A DNA stretch of 64,000 nucleotides from Solwaraspora sp. WMMD792. GTDB lineage: Bacteria; Actinomycetota; Actinomycetes; Mycobacteriales; Micromonosporaceae. The notes below the pieces were generated by a model. That model was not told the DNA's origin, ran no database searches, and saw only the letters and a program-made list of their open reading frames with translations. Where the stretch lies: assembly GCF_029626105.1 (NCBI RefSeq), contig NZ_JARUBH010000009.1, forward strand, positions 5,828,001-5,892,000. Direction: 5' to 3'. Each line of letters begins with the position of its first letter. The stretch's first letter is position 1. Made by a program: the position numbers and the translations under genes. Shown here in pieces: positions 16,242 to 24,334 of the stretch.

Positions 16242-17774
16242 CTAGACCGGGGTGACGCCGTGCCGGCGGTGGGAGAACTGCCGGTCCCGGCCGGCGGCCG
16301 CCGCGTACCGCCGGACCAGTTCGGCGCGCAACTGTTCGGGTCGGACGATGTCGTCGACGACGAGTTCGCTGGCGAGCCGGGTGAGATCGATGTCGCGCTC
16401 GTACTCGGCGCGGCGGGCGGCGACGAAGCCGGCCCGCTCGTCGGGGTCGTCGATCGCCGCGATCTTGTTGGCGTAGACCGCGTTGACCGCGGCCTCCGCA
16501 CCCATCACCGCGATCTTCGCGGTGGGCAGGGCCAGCGTGGCGTCCGGCTCGAATCCAGGGCCGGCCATCGCGTACAGCCCGGCGCCGTACGCCTTGCGGA
16601 CCACGACGCAGATCTTGGGTACGGTGGCCTCGGAGATCGCGCTGATCATCTTCGCGCCGTGCCGGATGATGCCCTGTTTCTCCACGGCGCTGCCGACCAT
16701 GAAGCCGGGCACGTCGGCCAGGAACAGCAGCGGTACGTTGAACGCGTCGCAGAGCTGCACGAACCGGGTCGCCTTGTCGGCGGAGTCGACGAAGAGCACC
16801 CCGCCCTTGAACATCGAGTTGTTGGCGACCACGCCGACCACCTGGCCGGCCAGCCGGCCAAAGCCGACGGTCAGCTCCCGGGCCCACAGCGCCTGGATCT
16901 CCAGGAAGCTGCCCTCGTCGAGCAGTCCCTTGGCGAACCGTCGCATGTCGAACGCCTGCCGTTCGCTCGCCGGCACCAGGGCGGCCAGGTCGACCCCGGC
17001 CGGCGGCTCGACCGCCGCCGTCGCCGGTGGCGGCTGCCGCCAGTTGGCCGGCAGGTAGGACAGGTAGCGGCGGACCACGTCGAGCGCGTCGTCCTCGGTC
17101 TTGCACAGGAAGTGCCCGACGCCGGACTCGGCGCAGTGCACCCGGGCGCCGCCCATCGCCTCCAGCGTGGTCTTCTCGCCGGTGACCATCTCGACCATCC
17201 GGTCCGAGCCGAGGTACATGCTGGCGTTGCCCTCGACCATCGCCACCACGTCGCAGAACGCCGGAATGTAGGCACCGCCGGCGGCCGACGGCCCGAACAG
17301 GGCGCAGACCTGCGGGATCGCCCCGGAGGCCCGCACCTGGTTCCAGAAAATCTTGCCGGCACCGCGCCGGCCGGGGAACAGGTCGACCTGGTCGGTGATC
17401 CGGGCCCCGGCGGAGTCGACCAGGTAGACCATTGGCAGGCCGGCGTCGTACGCCCGCTCGATGATCCGGATGATCTTCTCGACGGTACGGGCGCCCCACG
17501 AGCCGGCCTTGACCGTGGAGTCGTTGGCCATCAGGCAGACCTGGCGGCCGTCGATGGTGGCGGTGCCGGTGACCACGCCGTCGGCGGGCAGCCCGTCGGC
17601 GAGGGCGTTGGCGTACCGGCCGTCCTCCACGAACGAGCCCGCGTCGACCAACCGGTCGACCCGTTCCCGGGCGAACAGTTTGCCCCGGGCGGCGTTGGCC
17701 GCGTGGTACTTCTCCGCACCGCCGGCCCGGATCCGCTTGTCGAGCCGATCCAGCGCCTCACCGTCCAGTGTCAC
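16242..17774 (-). CDS. Acyl-CoA carboxylase beta subunit (methylcrotonyl-CoA type carboxyltransferase)
   Basis: A 510-residue carboxyltransferase with both crotonase-like halves: ARERVDRLVDAGSFVE, DSAGARITDQVDLFPGRRGAGKIF and FGPSAAGGAYIPAFCD in the N-half; FKGGVLFVDSADKATRF, LLFLADVPGFMVGSAVEKQG and MAGPGFEPD in the C-half. It transfers the carboxyl group from biotin to an acyl-CoA. The DSAGARI and GRRGAGKIF features and the neighbouring HMG-CoA lyase point to 3-methylcrotonyl-CoA in leucine breakdown. A TetR-type operator lies 28 bases upstream of the start, suggesting an internal regulated promoter. Substrate is inferred from context. Confidence 0.9.
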   Translation of the reverse strand: MTLDGEALDRLDKRIRAGGAEKYHAANAARGKLFARERVDRLVDAGSFVEDGRYANALADGLPADGVVTGTATIDGRQVCLMANDSTVKAGSWGARTVEKIIRIIERAYDAGLPMVYLVDSAGARITDQVDLFPGRRGAGKIFWNQVRASGAIPQVCALFGPSAAGGAYIPAFCDVVAMVEGNASMYLGSDRMVEMVTGEKTTLEAMGGARVHCAESGVGHFLCKTEDDALDVVRRYLSYLPANWRQPPPATAAVEPPAGVDLAALVPASERQAFDMRRFAKGLLDEGSFLEIQALWARELTVGFGRLAGQVVGVVANNSMFKGGVLFVDSADKATRFVQLCDAFNVPLLFLADVPGFMVGSAVEKQGIIRHGAKMISAISEATVPKICVVVRKAYGAGLYAMAGPGFEPDATLALPTAKIAVMGAEAAVNAVYANKIAAIDDPDERAGFVAARRAEYERDIDLTRLASELVVDDIVRPEQLRAELVRRYAAAAGRDRQFSHRRHGVTPV

Positions 17775-17801
17775 GCCGCCCCCTCGCCGCAGCCCGTACT
17801 A

Positions 17802-17811
17802 AACGATCGTT
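17802..17811. promoter_or_regulatory. TetR-type operator before the carboxyltransferase gene
   Basis: AACGATCGTT is a perfect 10-base palindrome at 28 bases upstream of the carboxyltransferase start. The same AACGAYCGTT core occurs upstream of the tetR gene at 20970-20979, which suggests one regulator for both sites. Confidence 0.6.
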
Positions 17812-17855
17812 AGGCTACCGTACGGCGGTCGCCCTCGCGACCCCCCGCCGGCGGG

Positions 17856-18779
17856 TCAGCTGGTCGGGGTGAGCCGGGTACGGGGGCCGGCGCGCAGCAC
17901 CCCGGACGGAAGTTGCCGGCCGACCAGCTCCTCGGCCAACTCGGCGGCGGCCAGCAGGGCATCCAGGTCGATCCCAGTCTCGACGCCCATGTCGTGCAAC
18001 ATGTGCACCACCTCCTCGGTGGCCACGTTGCCGCTGGCCCCGGGCGCGTACGGGCAGCCACCCAGGCCGCCGACGCTGGCGTCGAACTCGGTGACCCCCA
18101 GCTCCAGCGCGGCCAGCAGGTTCGCCAACGCCGTACCCCGGGTGTCGTGGAAATGCAGCAGCACCGGTACCGCCGCCTGCCGGTCGCGCACCGCCGTGAC
18201 CAGCTCGCGGACCCGGCGTGGGGTGGCCATCCCGGTGGTGTCGCCGAACGCCACCCGGTCCGCGCCGTCGGCCACCACCCGGTCGACGATGTCAGCGACC
18301 CGGTGTGGGTCGACGTCCCCTTCGTACGGGCAGCCGAAGCTGGTCGCCACGATCACCTCGACGTGCGCCCCGGCGGCGTGCAGCAGCGGAATCAGCTCGG
18401 CGATGTCGTCCAGCGACTCGGCGGTGGACCGGTTGACGTTGCGCCGGTTGTGCGTGTCGCTGGCCGACACCACCACTTCGATCTCGGAGAAGCCGGCGTC
18501 GAGTGCCCGACGGGCACCCCGCAGGTTCGGCACCAGCGCCGAGTAGCGCACCCCGGGCACCCGCCGGGCCCGCTGCCACACCTCGTCGGCGTCGGCCATC
18601 TGCGGGATCGCTTTCGGATGGACGAACGAGACCGCCTCGATCCGGCGTACGCCGGTGCCGGACAACGCGTCCAGCAGGCGGACCTTGCCCTCGGTCGGGA
18701 TCGGCTGCTCGTTCTGCAGGCCGTCACGCGGCCCGACCTCGCGGATCGACACGGACTCGGGAAGGGGCGTCGCTGCCAT
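17856..18779 (-). CDS. Hydroxymethylglutaryl-CoA lyase
   Basis: A 307-residue TIM-barrel lyase. It carries VGPRDGLQNE (15-24) with the catalytic Arg/Asp, SFVHPKAIPQMAD, SASDTHNRRNVN, the metal-binding HFHD segment (209-212) and the family signature GGLGGCPYAPGASGN, with the active-site cysteine at 242. The enzyme splits HMG-CoA into acetoacetate and acetyl-CoA, the last step of leucine catabolism, which fits the operon. It lies 107 bases from the biotin carboxylase gene and 81 from the carboxyltransferase gene. No signal peptide; cytoplasmic. Confidence 0.93.
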   Translation of the reverse strand: MAATPLPESVSIREVGPRDGLQNEQPIPTEGKVRLLDALSGTGVRRIEAVSFVHPKAIPQMADADEVWQRARRVPGVRYSALVPNLRGARRALDAGFSEIEVVVSASDTHNRRNVNRSTAESLDDIAELIPLLHAAGAHVEVIVATSFGCPYEGDVDPHRVADIVDRVVADGADRVAFGDTTGMATPRRVRELVTAVRDRQAAVPVLLHFHDTRGTALANLLAALELGVTEFDASVGGLGGCPYAPGASGNVATEEVVHMLHDMGVETGIDLDALLAAAELAEELVGRQLPSGVLRAGPRTRLTPTS

Positions 18780-18886
18780 CCGTCCAGCATCCCGCGCCCG
18801 TGCCGTCCACTCAATGGGATCCGACGAAGGTCACCGCAGCGTTGCGCGCCGGACGGCGTCGGTGCCGGACGATGGCCGGCCTGACC

Positions 18887-20236
18887 TCACCGCATCCGGC
18901 CGACGATGCCGGTGTCGTAGTCGCCGGAGACGAACTCCTGGTGCTCCAGCAGCTCGGCGAAGAACGGCAGGTTGCACTTCGGCCCGGCCACCTCGAAGGC
19001 GGCGACCGCGGCCCGGGCCCGGGCGATCGCCTCGGCCCGGTCGGTGCCGGAAACGATCAGCTTGGCCATCAACGAGTCGTAGAACGGCGTGACGGTGGTG
19101 CCGGCGGCGTACCCGGAATCGACCCGGACCCCGTCGCCGGTCGGCTCCGACCAGGCGGTGATCGCGCCCGGTCCGGGCAGGAAGCGTTTCGGGTCCTCGG
19201 CGTTGATCCGCAGCTCGATCGCGTGCCCGCGCGGCGCGAGGGCGGCCGGGTCGAACGTCGGTTCCAGCCCGGCGGCCACCCGCAGCTGCTCCTCGACCAG
19301 GTCGACGCCGTAGACCAGCTCGGTGACCGGGTGCTCGACCTGCAGCCGGGTGTTCATCTCCAGGAAGAAGAACTCGCCGGTGGTCGGGTCGAGCAGACAC
19401 TCGACCGTGCCGGCGTTGCGGTAGCCGACCGCCTCCCCGGCCCGTACGGCGGCGGCGAGCAACCCGGCCCGGATCTCGTCGGTCACCGCTGGCGACGGCG
19501 ACTCCTCGGCGAGTTTCTGGTTGCGCCGCTGCACCGAACACTCCCGCTCACCAAGGGCGACGACCCGGTCGGTGCCGTCGGCCGTACGCCAGCCGAGGAT
19601 CTGCACCTCGACGTGGCGTACCCGGGGGAAGTAGCGCTCGATCAGCACCGACCCGTCGCCGAACATGCGCGCGGCGAACGCCCGGACCTTGTCGTACTCG
19701 GTCCGCAGCGCGGCGTCGTCGGCCGCGACGCCCATGCCCATCCCGCCGCCGCCGGCGGCGGCCTTGACCATAACCGGGTAGCCGATGGTCGCGGCGGCGT
19801 CGAGTGCGGCGTCGACGGTCTCGGCGGGCTCGGTGGTGCCGGCGGCCACCGGTACCCCGGCGGCGGACATCAGGTTCCGCGCGTTGATCTTGTCGCCCAT
19901 CGCCTCGATCGCGTCACCACCGGGCCCGACCCAGATCAGGCCGGCGGACTCGACCGCGCGAGCGAAGTCGGCGTTCTCCGACAGGAACCCGTAGCCAGGG
20001 TGGATCGCCTGCGCGCCACTGCTCTTGGCGGCGGCCAGGATCGCCTCGGTGTCGCGGTAGCTCTGCGCCGGCTGCGCGGGTCCGACGCAGATCGCCTGGT
20101 CGGCCTCGGTGACGAAGGGCAGCCCGGCGTCGGCCTCGGAGTGCACGGCGACGGTCCGGACCCCCAACCGTCGGGCGGTACGGATGATCCGCCGGGCGAT
20201 CTCGCCCCGGTTGGCCACCAGCAACGACTCGATCAT
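18887..20236 (-). CDS. Biotin carboxylase subunit without a biotin carrier domain
   Basis: A 449-residue ATP-grasp enzyme: LLVANRGEIARRIIRT at the start, IHPGYGFLSENADFA, the ATP-binding KAAAGGGGMGMG near residue 160, ECSVQRRNQK near 230 and FFLEMNTRLQVEHPVTE near 290. It carboxylates biotin using ATP and bicarbonate. Most actinobacterial alpha subunits of this operon type are 600-670 residues and end in a biotinyl domain with an AMKM-like motif; this one stops at the end of the biotin carboxylase fold (YDTGIVGRMR). No biotinyl peptide is encoded in the 107 bases that follow, so the carrier must come from elsewhere. Start ATG at 20236. Confidence 0.92.
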   Translation of the reverse strand: MIESLLVANRGEIARRIIRTARRLGVRTVAVHSEADAGLPFVTEADQAICVGPAQPAQSYRDTEAILAAAKSSGAQAIHPGYGFLSENADFARAVESAGLIWVGPGGDAIEAMGDKINARNLMSAAGVPVAAGTTEPAETVDAALDAAATIGYPVMVKAAAGGGGMGMGVAADDAALRTEYDKVRAFAARMFGDGSVLIERYFPRVRHVEVQILGWRTADGTDRVVALGERECSVQRRNQKLAEESPSPAVTDEIRAGLLAAAVRAGEAVGYRNAGTVECLLDPTTGEFFFLEMNTRLQVEHPVTELVYGVDLVEEQLRVAAGLEPTFDPAALAPRGHAIELRINAEDPKRFLPGPGAITAWSEPTGDGVRVDSGYAAGTTVTPFYDSLMAKLIVSGTDRAEAIARARAAVAAFEVAGPKCNLPFFAELLEHQEFVSGDYDTGIVGRMR

Positions 20237-20250
20237 GCCTCTCCTCGCGG

Positions 20251-20304
20251 GGTGCGGCGCCCGCTGCCGGGCGCGGAGGGTGCGGCGCCCGCTGCCGGGC
20301 GCGG
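20251..20304. repeat. 26-base unit duplicated with a 28-base period
   Basis: Two identical copies (20251-20276 and 20279-20304) lie between the tetR stop and the biotin carboxylase start. Each contains the inverted repeat GCGCCCG-CTGC-CGGGCGC, so two successive small hairpins can form. They could weakly attenuate transcription from tetR into the operon. Confidence 0.75.
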
Positions 20305-20324
20305 GGATGGGCCCGGTTTGCTGC

Positions 20325-20936
20325 TCAGCCGTGCAGGGCGGCGAGGGTGGCGGCTCGCAGCAGGGCGGCCCGTCGTTCCCGGTCGACCTCGCCGCCGAGG
20401 AAGGGGGTGGAGTTCATCAGGCCGAACGCGGCGTGCGCCAGCACCCGGGCCTCGGCCGCGTCGAGATCGTGGCGCAGCGCGGTGAGCACCGCCACCCACT
20501 CCTCGACGTAGAGCCGCTGCAGCCGCCGAATCCGCCGACGCGGCTCCTCCGGCAACCGGTCGAGCTCGTGCAGGTGCAGGGCGATGACCGCCGGGTTGGC
20601 CAAGGCGAACTCGACGTGGAACTCGATCAGCGAGGCGAGCGCGGCGGTGGCGTCACCGGGCCGCGCCGCGACCCGGGCGCGGCCGCCGTCGAGCAGCTCC
20701 TCGCTCACCGGGATGAGCGCGGCGGCGAGCATCGCCTCCTTGCCGGCGAAGTGGTGGTAAAGAGCGGGACCGGTGACCCCTGCGGCGGCACCGATGTCGT
20801 CCATCGACACGCCGTGGTAGCCGCGGGCCGCGAAGAGCCCGACCGCGATCTGGAGAATCTCGTCGCGACGTGAGCGTCGCCGTGGCGCGCCCGGCTCCGC
20901 CCCGTCCGTCGTTGCCGCCTGCTGATCTACCGTCAC
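20325..20936 (-). CDS. TetR family regulator of the acyl-CoA operon
   Basis: A 203-residue protein with a typical N-terminal TetR helix-turn-helix (DEILQIAVGLFAARGYHGVS, then IGAAAGVTGPALYHHFAGKEAMLAAAL) and an all-helical ligand domain. It is the first gene of the minus-strand operon, 88 bases before the biotin carboxylase gene. An operator-like palindrome lies 32 bases upstream of its start and a matching core precedes the carboxyltransferase gene, so it probably represses both itself and the operon, with an acyl-CoA as the likely inducer. The inducer is inference. The ATG at 20936 is chosen; the first 22 residues are a variable tail. Confidence 0.9.
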   Translation of the reverse strand: MTVDQQAATTDGAEPGAPRRRSRRDEILQIAVGLFAARGYHGVSMDDIGAAAGVTGPALYHHFAGKEAMLAAALIPVSEELLDGGRARVAARPGDATAALASLIEFHVEFALANPAVIALHLHELDRLPEEPRRRIRRLQRLYVEEWVAVLTALRHDLDAAEARVLAHAAFGLMNSTPFLGGEVDRERRAALLRAATLAALHG

Positions 20937-20967
20937 CTGGCCAGCCTAACCGTGTGTCGAGCCGAAT

Positions 20968-20981
20968 TGAACGACCGTTCA
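20968..20981. promoter_or_regulatory. TetR-type operator upstream of tetR
   Basis: TGAACGACCGTTCA is a palindrome with one mismatched central pair, 32 bases upstream of the tetR start. Its AACGAYCGTT core matches the site at 17802-17811. Confidence 0.62.
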
Positions 20982-21085
20982 GTCACCGGAATGCCGTCGA
21001 CTGATTCACCGGTGTCCACGCTGACCCGACGCCCGCCGATCACCGTACCGTCACCGACGCCGAGTCTCACCCCCGGCGGAGCCCT

Positions 21086-21141
21086 GTCAGGTGCCGGCTG
21101 GGACCGCGAGCCCGTCAGGTGCCGGCTGGGACCGCGAGCCC
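21086..21141. repeat. Exact 28-base tandem duplication at a gene 3' end
   Basis: Two identical 28-base units (21086-21113, 21114-21141). The right copy contains the last codons and stop of the YbaK-like gene (minus strand); the left copy repeats them downstream of the stop. It looks like a recent slippage duplication. Confidence 0.85.
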
Positions 21142-21684
21142 GTCGACGACCCGCGCGTTGGGCAGTACCCCCAGCGCCGGACCGGGAAGCACGATCTTGC
21201 TGCCCCGCACCCCGGAACCGATCACCACGTGCGGCACCGCCACCACCCGCGCGTCGACCAGGATGGGCCACTCCGGCGGCAGCCCGATCGGGGTGATCCC
21301 GCCGTACTCCATCCCGGTCGTCTGCACCGCGTCGGCCATCGGGGCGAAGCTCGCCTTACGGGCGTCGAGCAGCCGGCGGACCGTCCCGTTGACGTCCGCC
21401 CGGGTGGTGGCCAGCACCATGCAGGCGGCGTACCGGACGACACCGCCCCGCTTGCCGGCGATCACCACGCAGTTGGCCGACTCGTCGAGCGCGACCCCGT
21501 ACGCGGCGCAGAAGGCTGCCGTGTCGGCGAGTTCGGGATCGATCGGCGCCACCGACACGTCATCCACGTCGACCGGCACCTCGGCCGACCACAGCTCGAC
21601 GGCGGCGGCCACCGGCGCGGCCACCAGGTCGAGTCGGCTCCGGACCGGTTCGGTCTGCAGTTTCCCCAGCACGTGCGCCATCAT
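21115..21684 (-). CDS. YbaK/ProX-type aminoacyl-tRNA deacylase domain protein
   Basis: About 189 residues with the YbaK/EbsC fold pattern: CAAYGVALDESANCVVIAG (the Lys-containing region is AGKRGG), VLATTRADVNGTVRRLLDARKASFAP, GMEYGGITPIGLPPEWPILVD and VVIGSGVRGSKIVLPG near the end. Family members hydrolyse mischarged tRNAs such as Ala- or Cys-tRNA(Pro). The tRNA here is not predictable. Two adjacent methionines (21684, 21681) are possible starts; a longer frame to 21726 is less likely. A 28-base duplication of its 3' end follows the stop. Confidence 0.85.
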   Translation of the reverse strand: MMAHVLGKLQTEPVRSRLDLVAAPVAAAVELWSAEVPVDVDDVSVAPIDPELADTAAFCAAYGVALDESANCVVIAGKRGGVVRYAACMVLATTRADVNGTVRRLLDARKASFAPMADAVQTTGMEYGGITPIGLPPEWPILVDARVVAVPHVVIGSGVRGSKIVLPGPALGVLPNARVVDGLAVPAGT

Positions 21685-21820
21685 GCACCCGGCGGTTAGC
21701 GAGCCGTGCCGAGGGGCACCGGCCACCCGGGCGCGGTAGATTGACCGCCGCCGCCACCGCGTACCCGGCCCGCTGCCGGGAGCGGCGCGGCACCGCCGGA
21801 CAACCCGCCGAGAGGTGATC

Positions 21821-23401
21821 GTGGCTGCCCCGAGGGCGAGCGTCGTCGTACCCGTCTACAACACCGAGGCCTGGCTCGGCGCGGCTCTGGCGTCGATCGA
21901 CCGTCAGCCACGAAGGACCGAGATCGAGGTCGTCGTCGTCGACGACGGCTCCACCGACGCGTCGAGCGAGATCGCCCGCGACTACGCCCGGCGGGCGCCG
22001 GGGGTCCGCTACGTCCGGCAGGACAACGCCGGTCTCGGTGCCGCCCGCAACCACGGGGTACGCCTGGCCACCGGCAACTTGCTGGGTTTCCTGGACTCCG
22101 ACGACCTCTACCCCGACGGCGGGCTGGACCACCTGGTCGACATCGCCGAGCGGGCCGGGGCGCCGGTGGCGGTCGGCGACATGCACGGCTTCCCACCCCG
22201 GCCCAGCCCGCCCTGGCGGGCGGAGATCGTCGGCCCGGCCCGCACCATCGGGTCCGTCGCCGAGGCCCCGCTGCTGATCGGCAACCCGTCGGCCTGCAAC
22301 AAGGTGTTCGCCCGCGACCTGGTCGACCAGGTCGGGGCCGAGTTCACCGAGGGCAGCGCGTTCGAGGACGTCCTGTTCACCGTCCCGTTGCTGGTCCGCT
22401 CCCCGCTGACCGCGCTCAGCCCACGACTGGTCTACCTCTACCGGCAGCGCGGCAACGGCTCGTCGATCATGGAAGGCCGGTTCCGGCCGGCGAAGATCAT
22501 GCAGCATCTGAACATCATCGAGCGGCTGGTCGCCGGTAGCTCCGACGTCGCGCCCGAGGTGGCCGGGGCGATCGGACGGTGGGTCGCGTACATGCAGCTG
22601 CACTACGCCGGGCGGGCCGCCGAGGCCCTCGACGACGGGCAGCTGGCCGATTTCACCCGCCGGATGGCGGCGCTGCTGGCCGACGTACCGGTGCCGGTCG
22701 CCGCCGAGTTCAGCCGCAACCCGCACGCCGGGCTCCGCGCGGTCGCCCTCTACGAGCAGGACCCGGACGGAGTACGCCAGCCCCGGCACACCGGCCCGGT
22801 CCGGCTCCGCGGCGGGCAGCTCTACCTCGACCATCCGCGCTGGGACCGCTACCGGGACCTGCTGCGGGTACCCGCGCCGACCGTCGGTGTGCACAGCGTC
22901 CGCCGCAGGGGCCCGGCCGGCGACGAGGTGGTCCGGTTGACCGGGTGGTGCGGCCTGCCCGGCCCCGGCGGCGCCCCCGGCGACCAGCGGGACGACCTGG
23001 TACTGGAGATCGGCGACACCCGGTTGCGGCTGCCGCTGACCGTGGCCGACGGCAGCGGCGGCCAGCTCCGTTGGCGGGTCGACGTACCGCTGGCCGCGCT
23101 GCCCCGCGGCCGGTACGCGCTGCGGATCGTCGCCCGCGACGGCGGCGCCGAACTGGTGCTCCCGCCGGCACCGGGCGCGCCCGGCACCCGGGCGACGCTG
23201 ACCGCCCGGGGGCGTGCCGTGTGGGTCGCACCCGGCCGCCGTGGGCTGCGTCTGGTGGTCTCGGACCCGCTGGTCACCGCCGCCGCGACACCGGCAAGGT
23301 GGAGCCGGATGGCCCGCTACCAGGCCGGCCGCGCGGCGCGGCGCGGGGTCCGAGTGGCCCGCCAGGGCCGGCAACGGCTGCGCCGCCTAGCCGCCCGCTG
23401 A
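21821..23401 (+). CDS. Family 2 glycosyltransferase with C-terminal extension
   Basis: A 526-residue protein. The N-terminal 210 residues are a GT-A fold: SVVVPVYNTEAWL, VVVVDDGSTDASSE (37-50), GLGAARNHGV and the DXD-type LDSDD at 91-95. The middle is helical, as in polymer-forming transferases. The C-terminal 170 residues are rich in Arg, Pro and Gly, with beta-like segments that I do not recognise. No membrane helix is visible. The GTG at 21821 is preceded by GAGAGG at five bases; the earlier GTG at 21815 overlaps that site. Two further GT2 genes lie downstream, so all three probably build one surface glycan or teichoic-acid-like polymer. Confidence 0.85.
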   Translation: MAAPRASVVVPVYNTEAWLGAALASIDRQPRRTEIEVVVVDDGSTDASSEIARDYARRAPGVRYVRQDNAGLGAARNHGVRLATGNLLGFLDSDDLYPDGGLDHLVDIAERAGAPVAVGDMHGFPPRPSPPWRAEIVGPARTIGSVAEAPLLIGNPSACNKVFARDLVDQVGAEFTEGSAFEDVLFTVPLLVRSPLTALSPRLVYLYRQRGNGSSIMEGRFRPAKIMQHLNIIERLVAGSSDVAPEVAGAIGRWVAYMQLHYAGRAAEALDDGQLADFTRRMAALLADVPVPVAAEFSRNPHAGLRAVALYEQDPDGVRQPRHTGPVRLRGGQLYLDHPRWDRYRDLLRVPAPTVGVHSVRRRGPAGDEVVRLTGWCGLPGPGGAPGDQRDDLVLEIGDTRLRLPLTVADGSGGQLRWRVDVPLAALPRGRYALRIVARDGGAELVLPPAPGAPGTRATLTARGRAVWVAPGRRGLRLVVSDPLVTAAATPARWSRMARYQAGRAARRGVRVARQGRQRLRRLAAR

Positions 23402-23449
23402 TACCGACCGATCACTGAGGTCGACTGGCGTCGACTGGCCGGCGGCCGG

Positions 23450-24181
23450 TCAGGGATCCTCGGCCAGCAGGTCGGCGCGGCTGTCGCCGAGCAGTTCCCG
23501 CAGCCGCGACAGGGAACGCCGGCTCTGGGTCTTGACCACCGACACCGAGACGCCGAGCGTCTCGGCGACGGTCTCGACGCTCTGGTCCTCCCAGTAGCGC
23601 AGCACCACGATCGCCCGGTCGCGGGGCGGCAGACAGCCGAGCGCGTCGATCATGGTGATTCGCAGATCGGGCCGGGCGGATCGGGCCGGATCCCCGTCCT
23701 CACGAGGGCTGGCGATCGGCAGTTCCCGCGCGCTCAGCCGGCGGCGGTGGTCGAGCACCACCCGTAACAGCACCTTGCGGCTGTACGCCTCCAGATTGTC
23801 GAACCGGGACACCCGCTGCCACGCGGCGTACATCTTGGCCAGTGCCGTCTGGGTGAAATCCTGGGCCAGATGCCAGTCGCGGCACATCAGGTAGGCGGTG
23901 CGGCGCAACCGTGGCGCCGCAGCCGAGGCGAACGCGACGAACTCCTCCTCCACCGCCCCGGACGGAGCCCGGTCCGCCGCCCTCGATCCGTCCAGGGCCG
24001 TGGACGCGGATACCGCCTGGTCGACGGCGGGTCGCGGCTTGCCCACCACATGCCCGGGCAGGATGATCTCAGCCCCGCCGTACACACTGCACTCCCATGC
24101 CTGGGCACCCTCCCCGGTGTGGACCTGCCGGTGTCCGACCCCTGCTGTGATAGACGTCGCGTGGGCGGCGATCGGTGACAT
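23450..24181 (-). CDS. SigE-family RNA polymerase sigma factor
   Basis: An ECF-like sigma factor. Region 2 is EEEFVAFASAAAPRLRRTAYLMC followed by DWHLAQDFTQTALAKMYAAWQ; region 4 is LGCLPPRDRAIVVLRYWEDQSVETVAETLGVSVSVVKTQSRRSLSRLRELL. Actinobacterial SigE-family members (about 170 residues) usually begin right at region 2, so the 70-residue N-terminal part here is unusual and the start at 24181 is uncertain; a GTG just before the EEEF segment would give a standard-length protein. It lies between glycosyltransferase genes on the opposite strand. No anti-sigma factor is adjacent. Confidence 0.86.
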   Translation of the reverse strand: MSPIAAHATSITAGVGHRQVHTGEGAQAWECSVYGGAEIILPGHVVGKPRPAVDQAVSASTALDGSRAADRAPSGAVEEEFVAFASAAAPRLRRTAYLMCRDWHLAQDFTQTALAKMYAAWQRVSRFDNLEAYSRKVLLRVVLDHRRRLSARELPIASPREDGDPARSARPDLRITMIDALGCLPPRDRAIVVLRYWEDQSVETVAETLGVSVSVVKTQSRRSLSRLRELLGDSRADLLAEDP

Positions 24182-24334
24182 GGGCGGGAAAGTCCCGGAC
24201 GTTCGCCAACTGGTCACCAGCTGTTAGCCTTTTGCCAGGGCCCCCTTCCCCTACCCGACGGACGATGTCGGACCGACGGTTGACCCCCGCCGCCGGACCG
24301 ACGCACCGACGTACGTGGAAGGCGCGCTGCACCG

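Noticed and set aside
15147-17813. 888-codon plus-strand frame across the dehydrogenase and carboxyltransferase genes
   Set aside because: Spans two well-defined opposite genes and has no recognisable motif.
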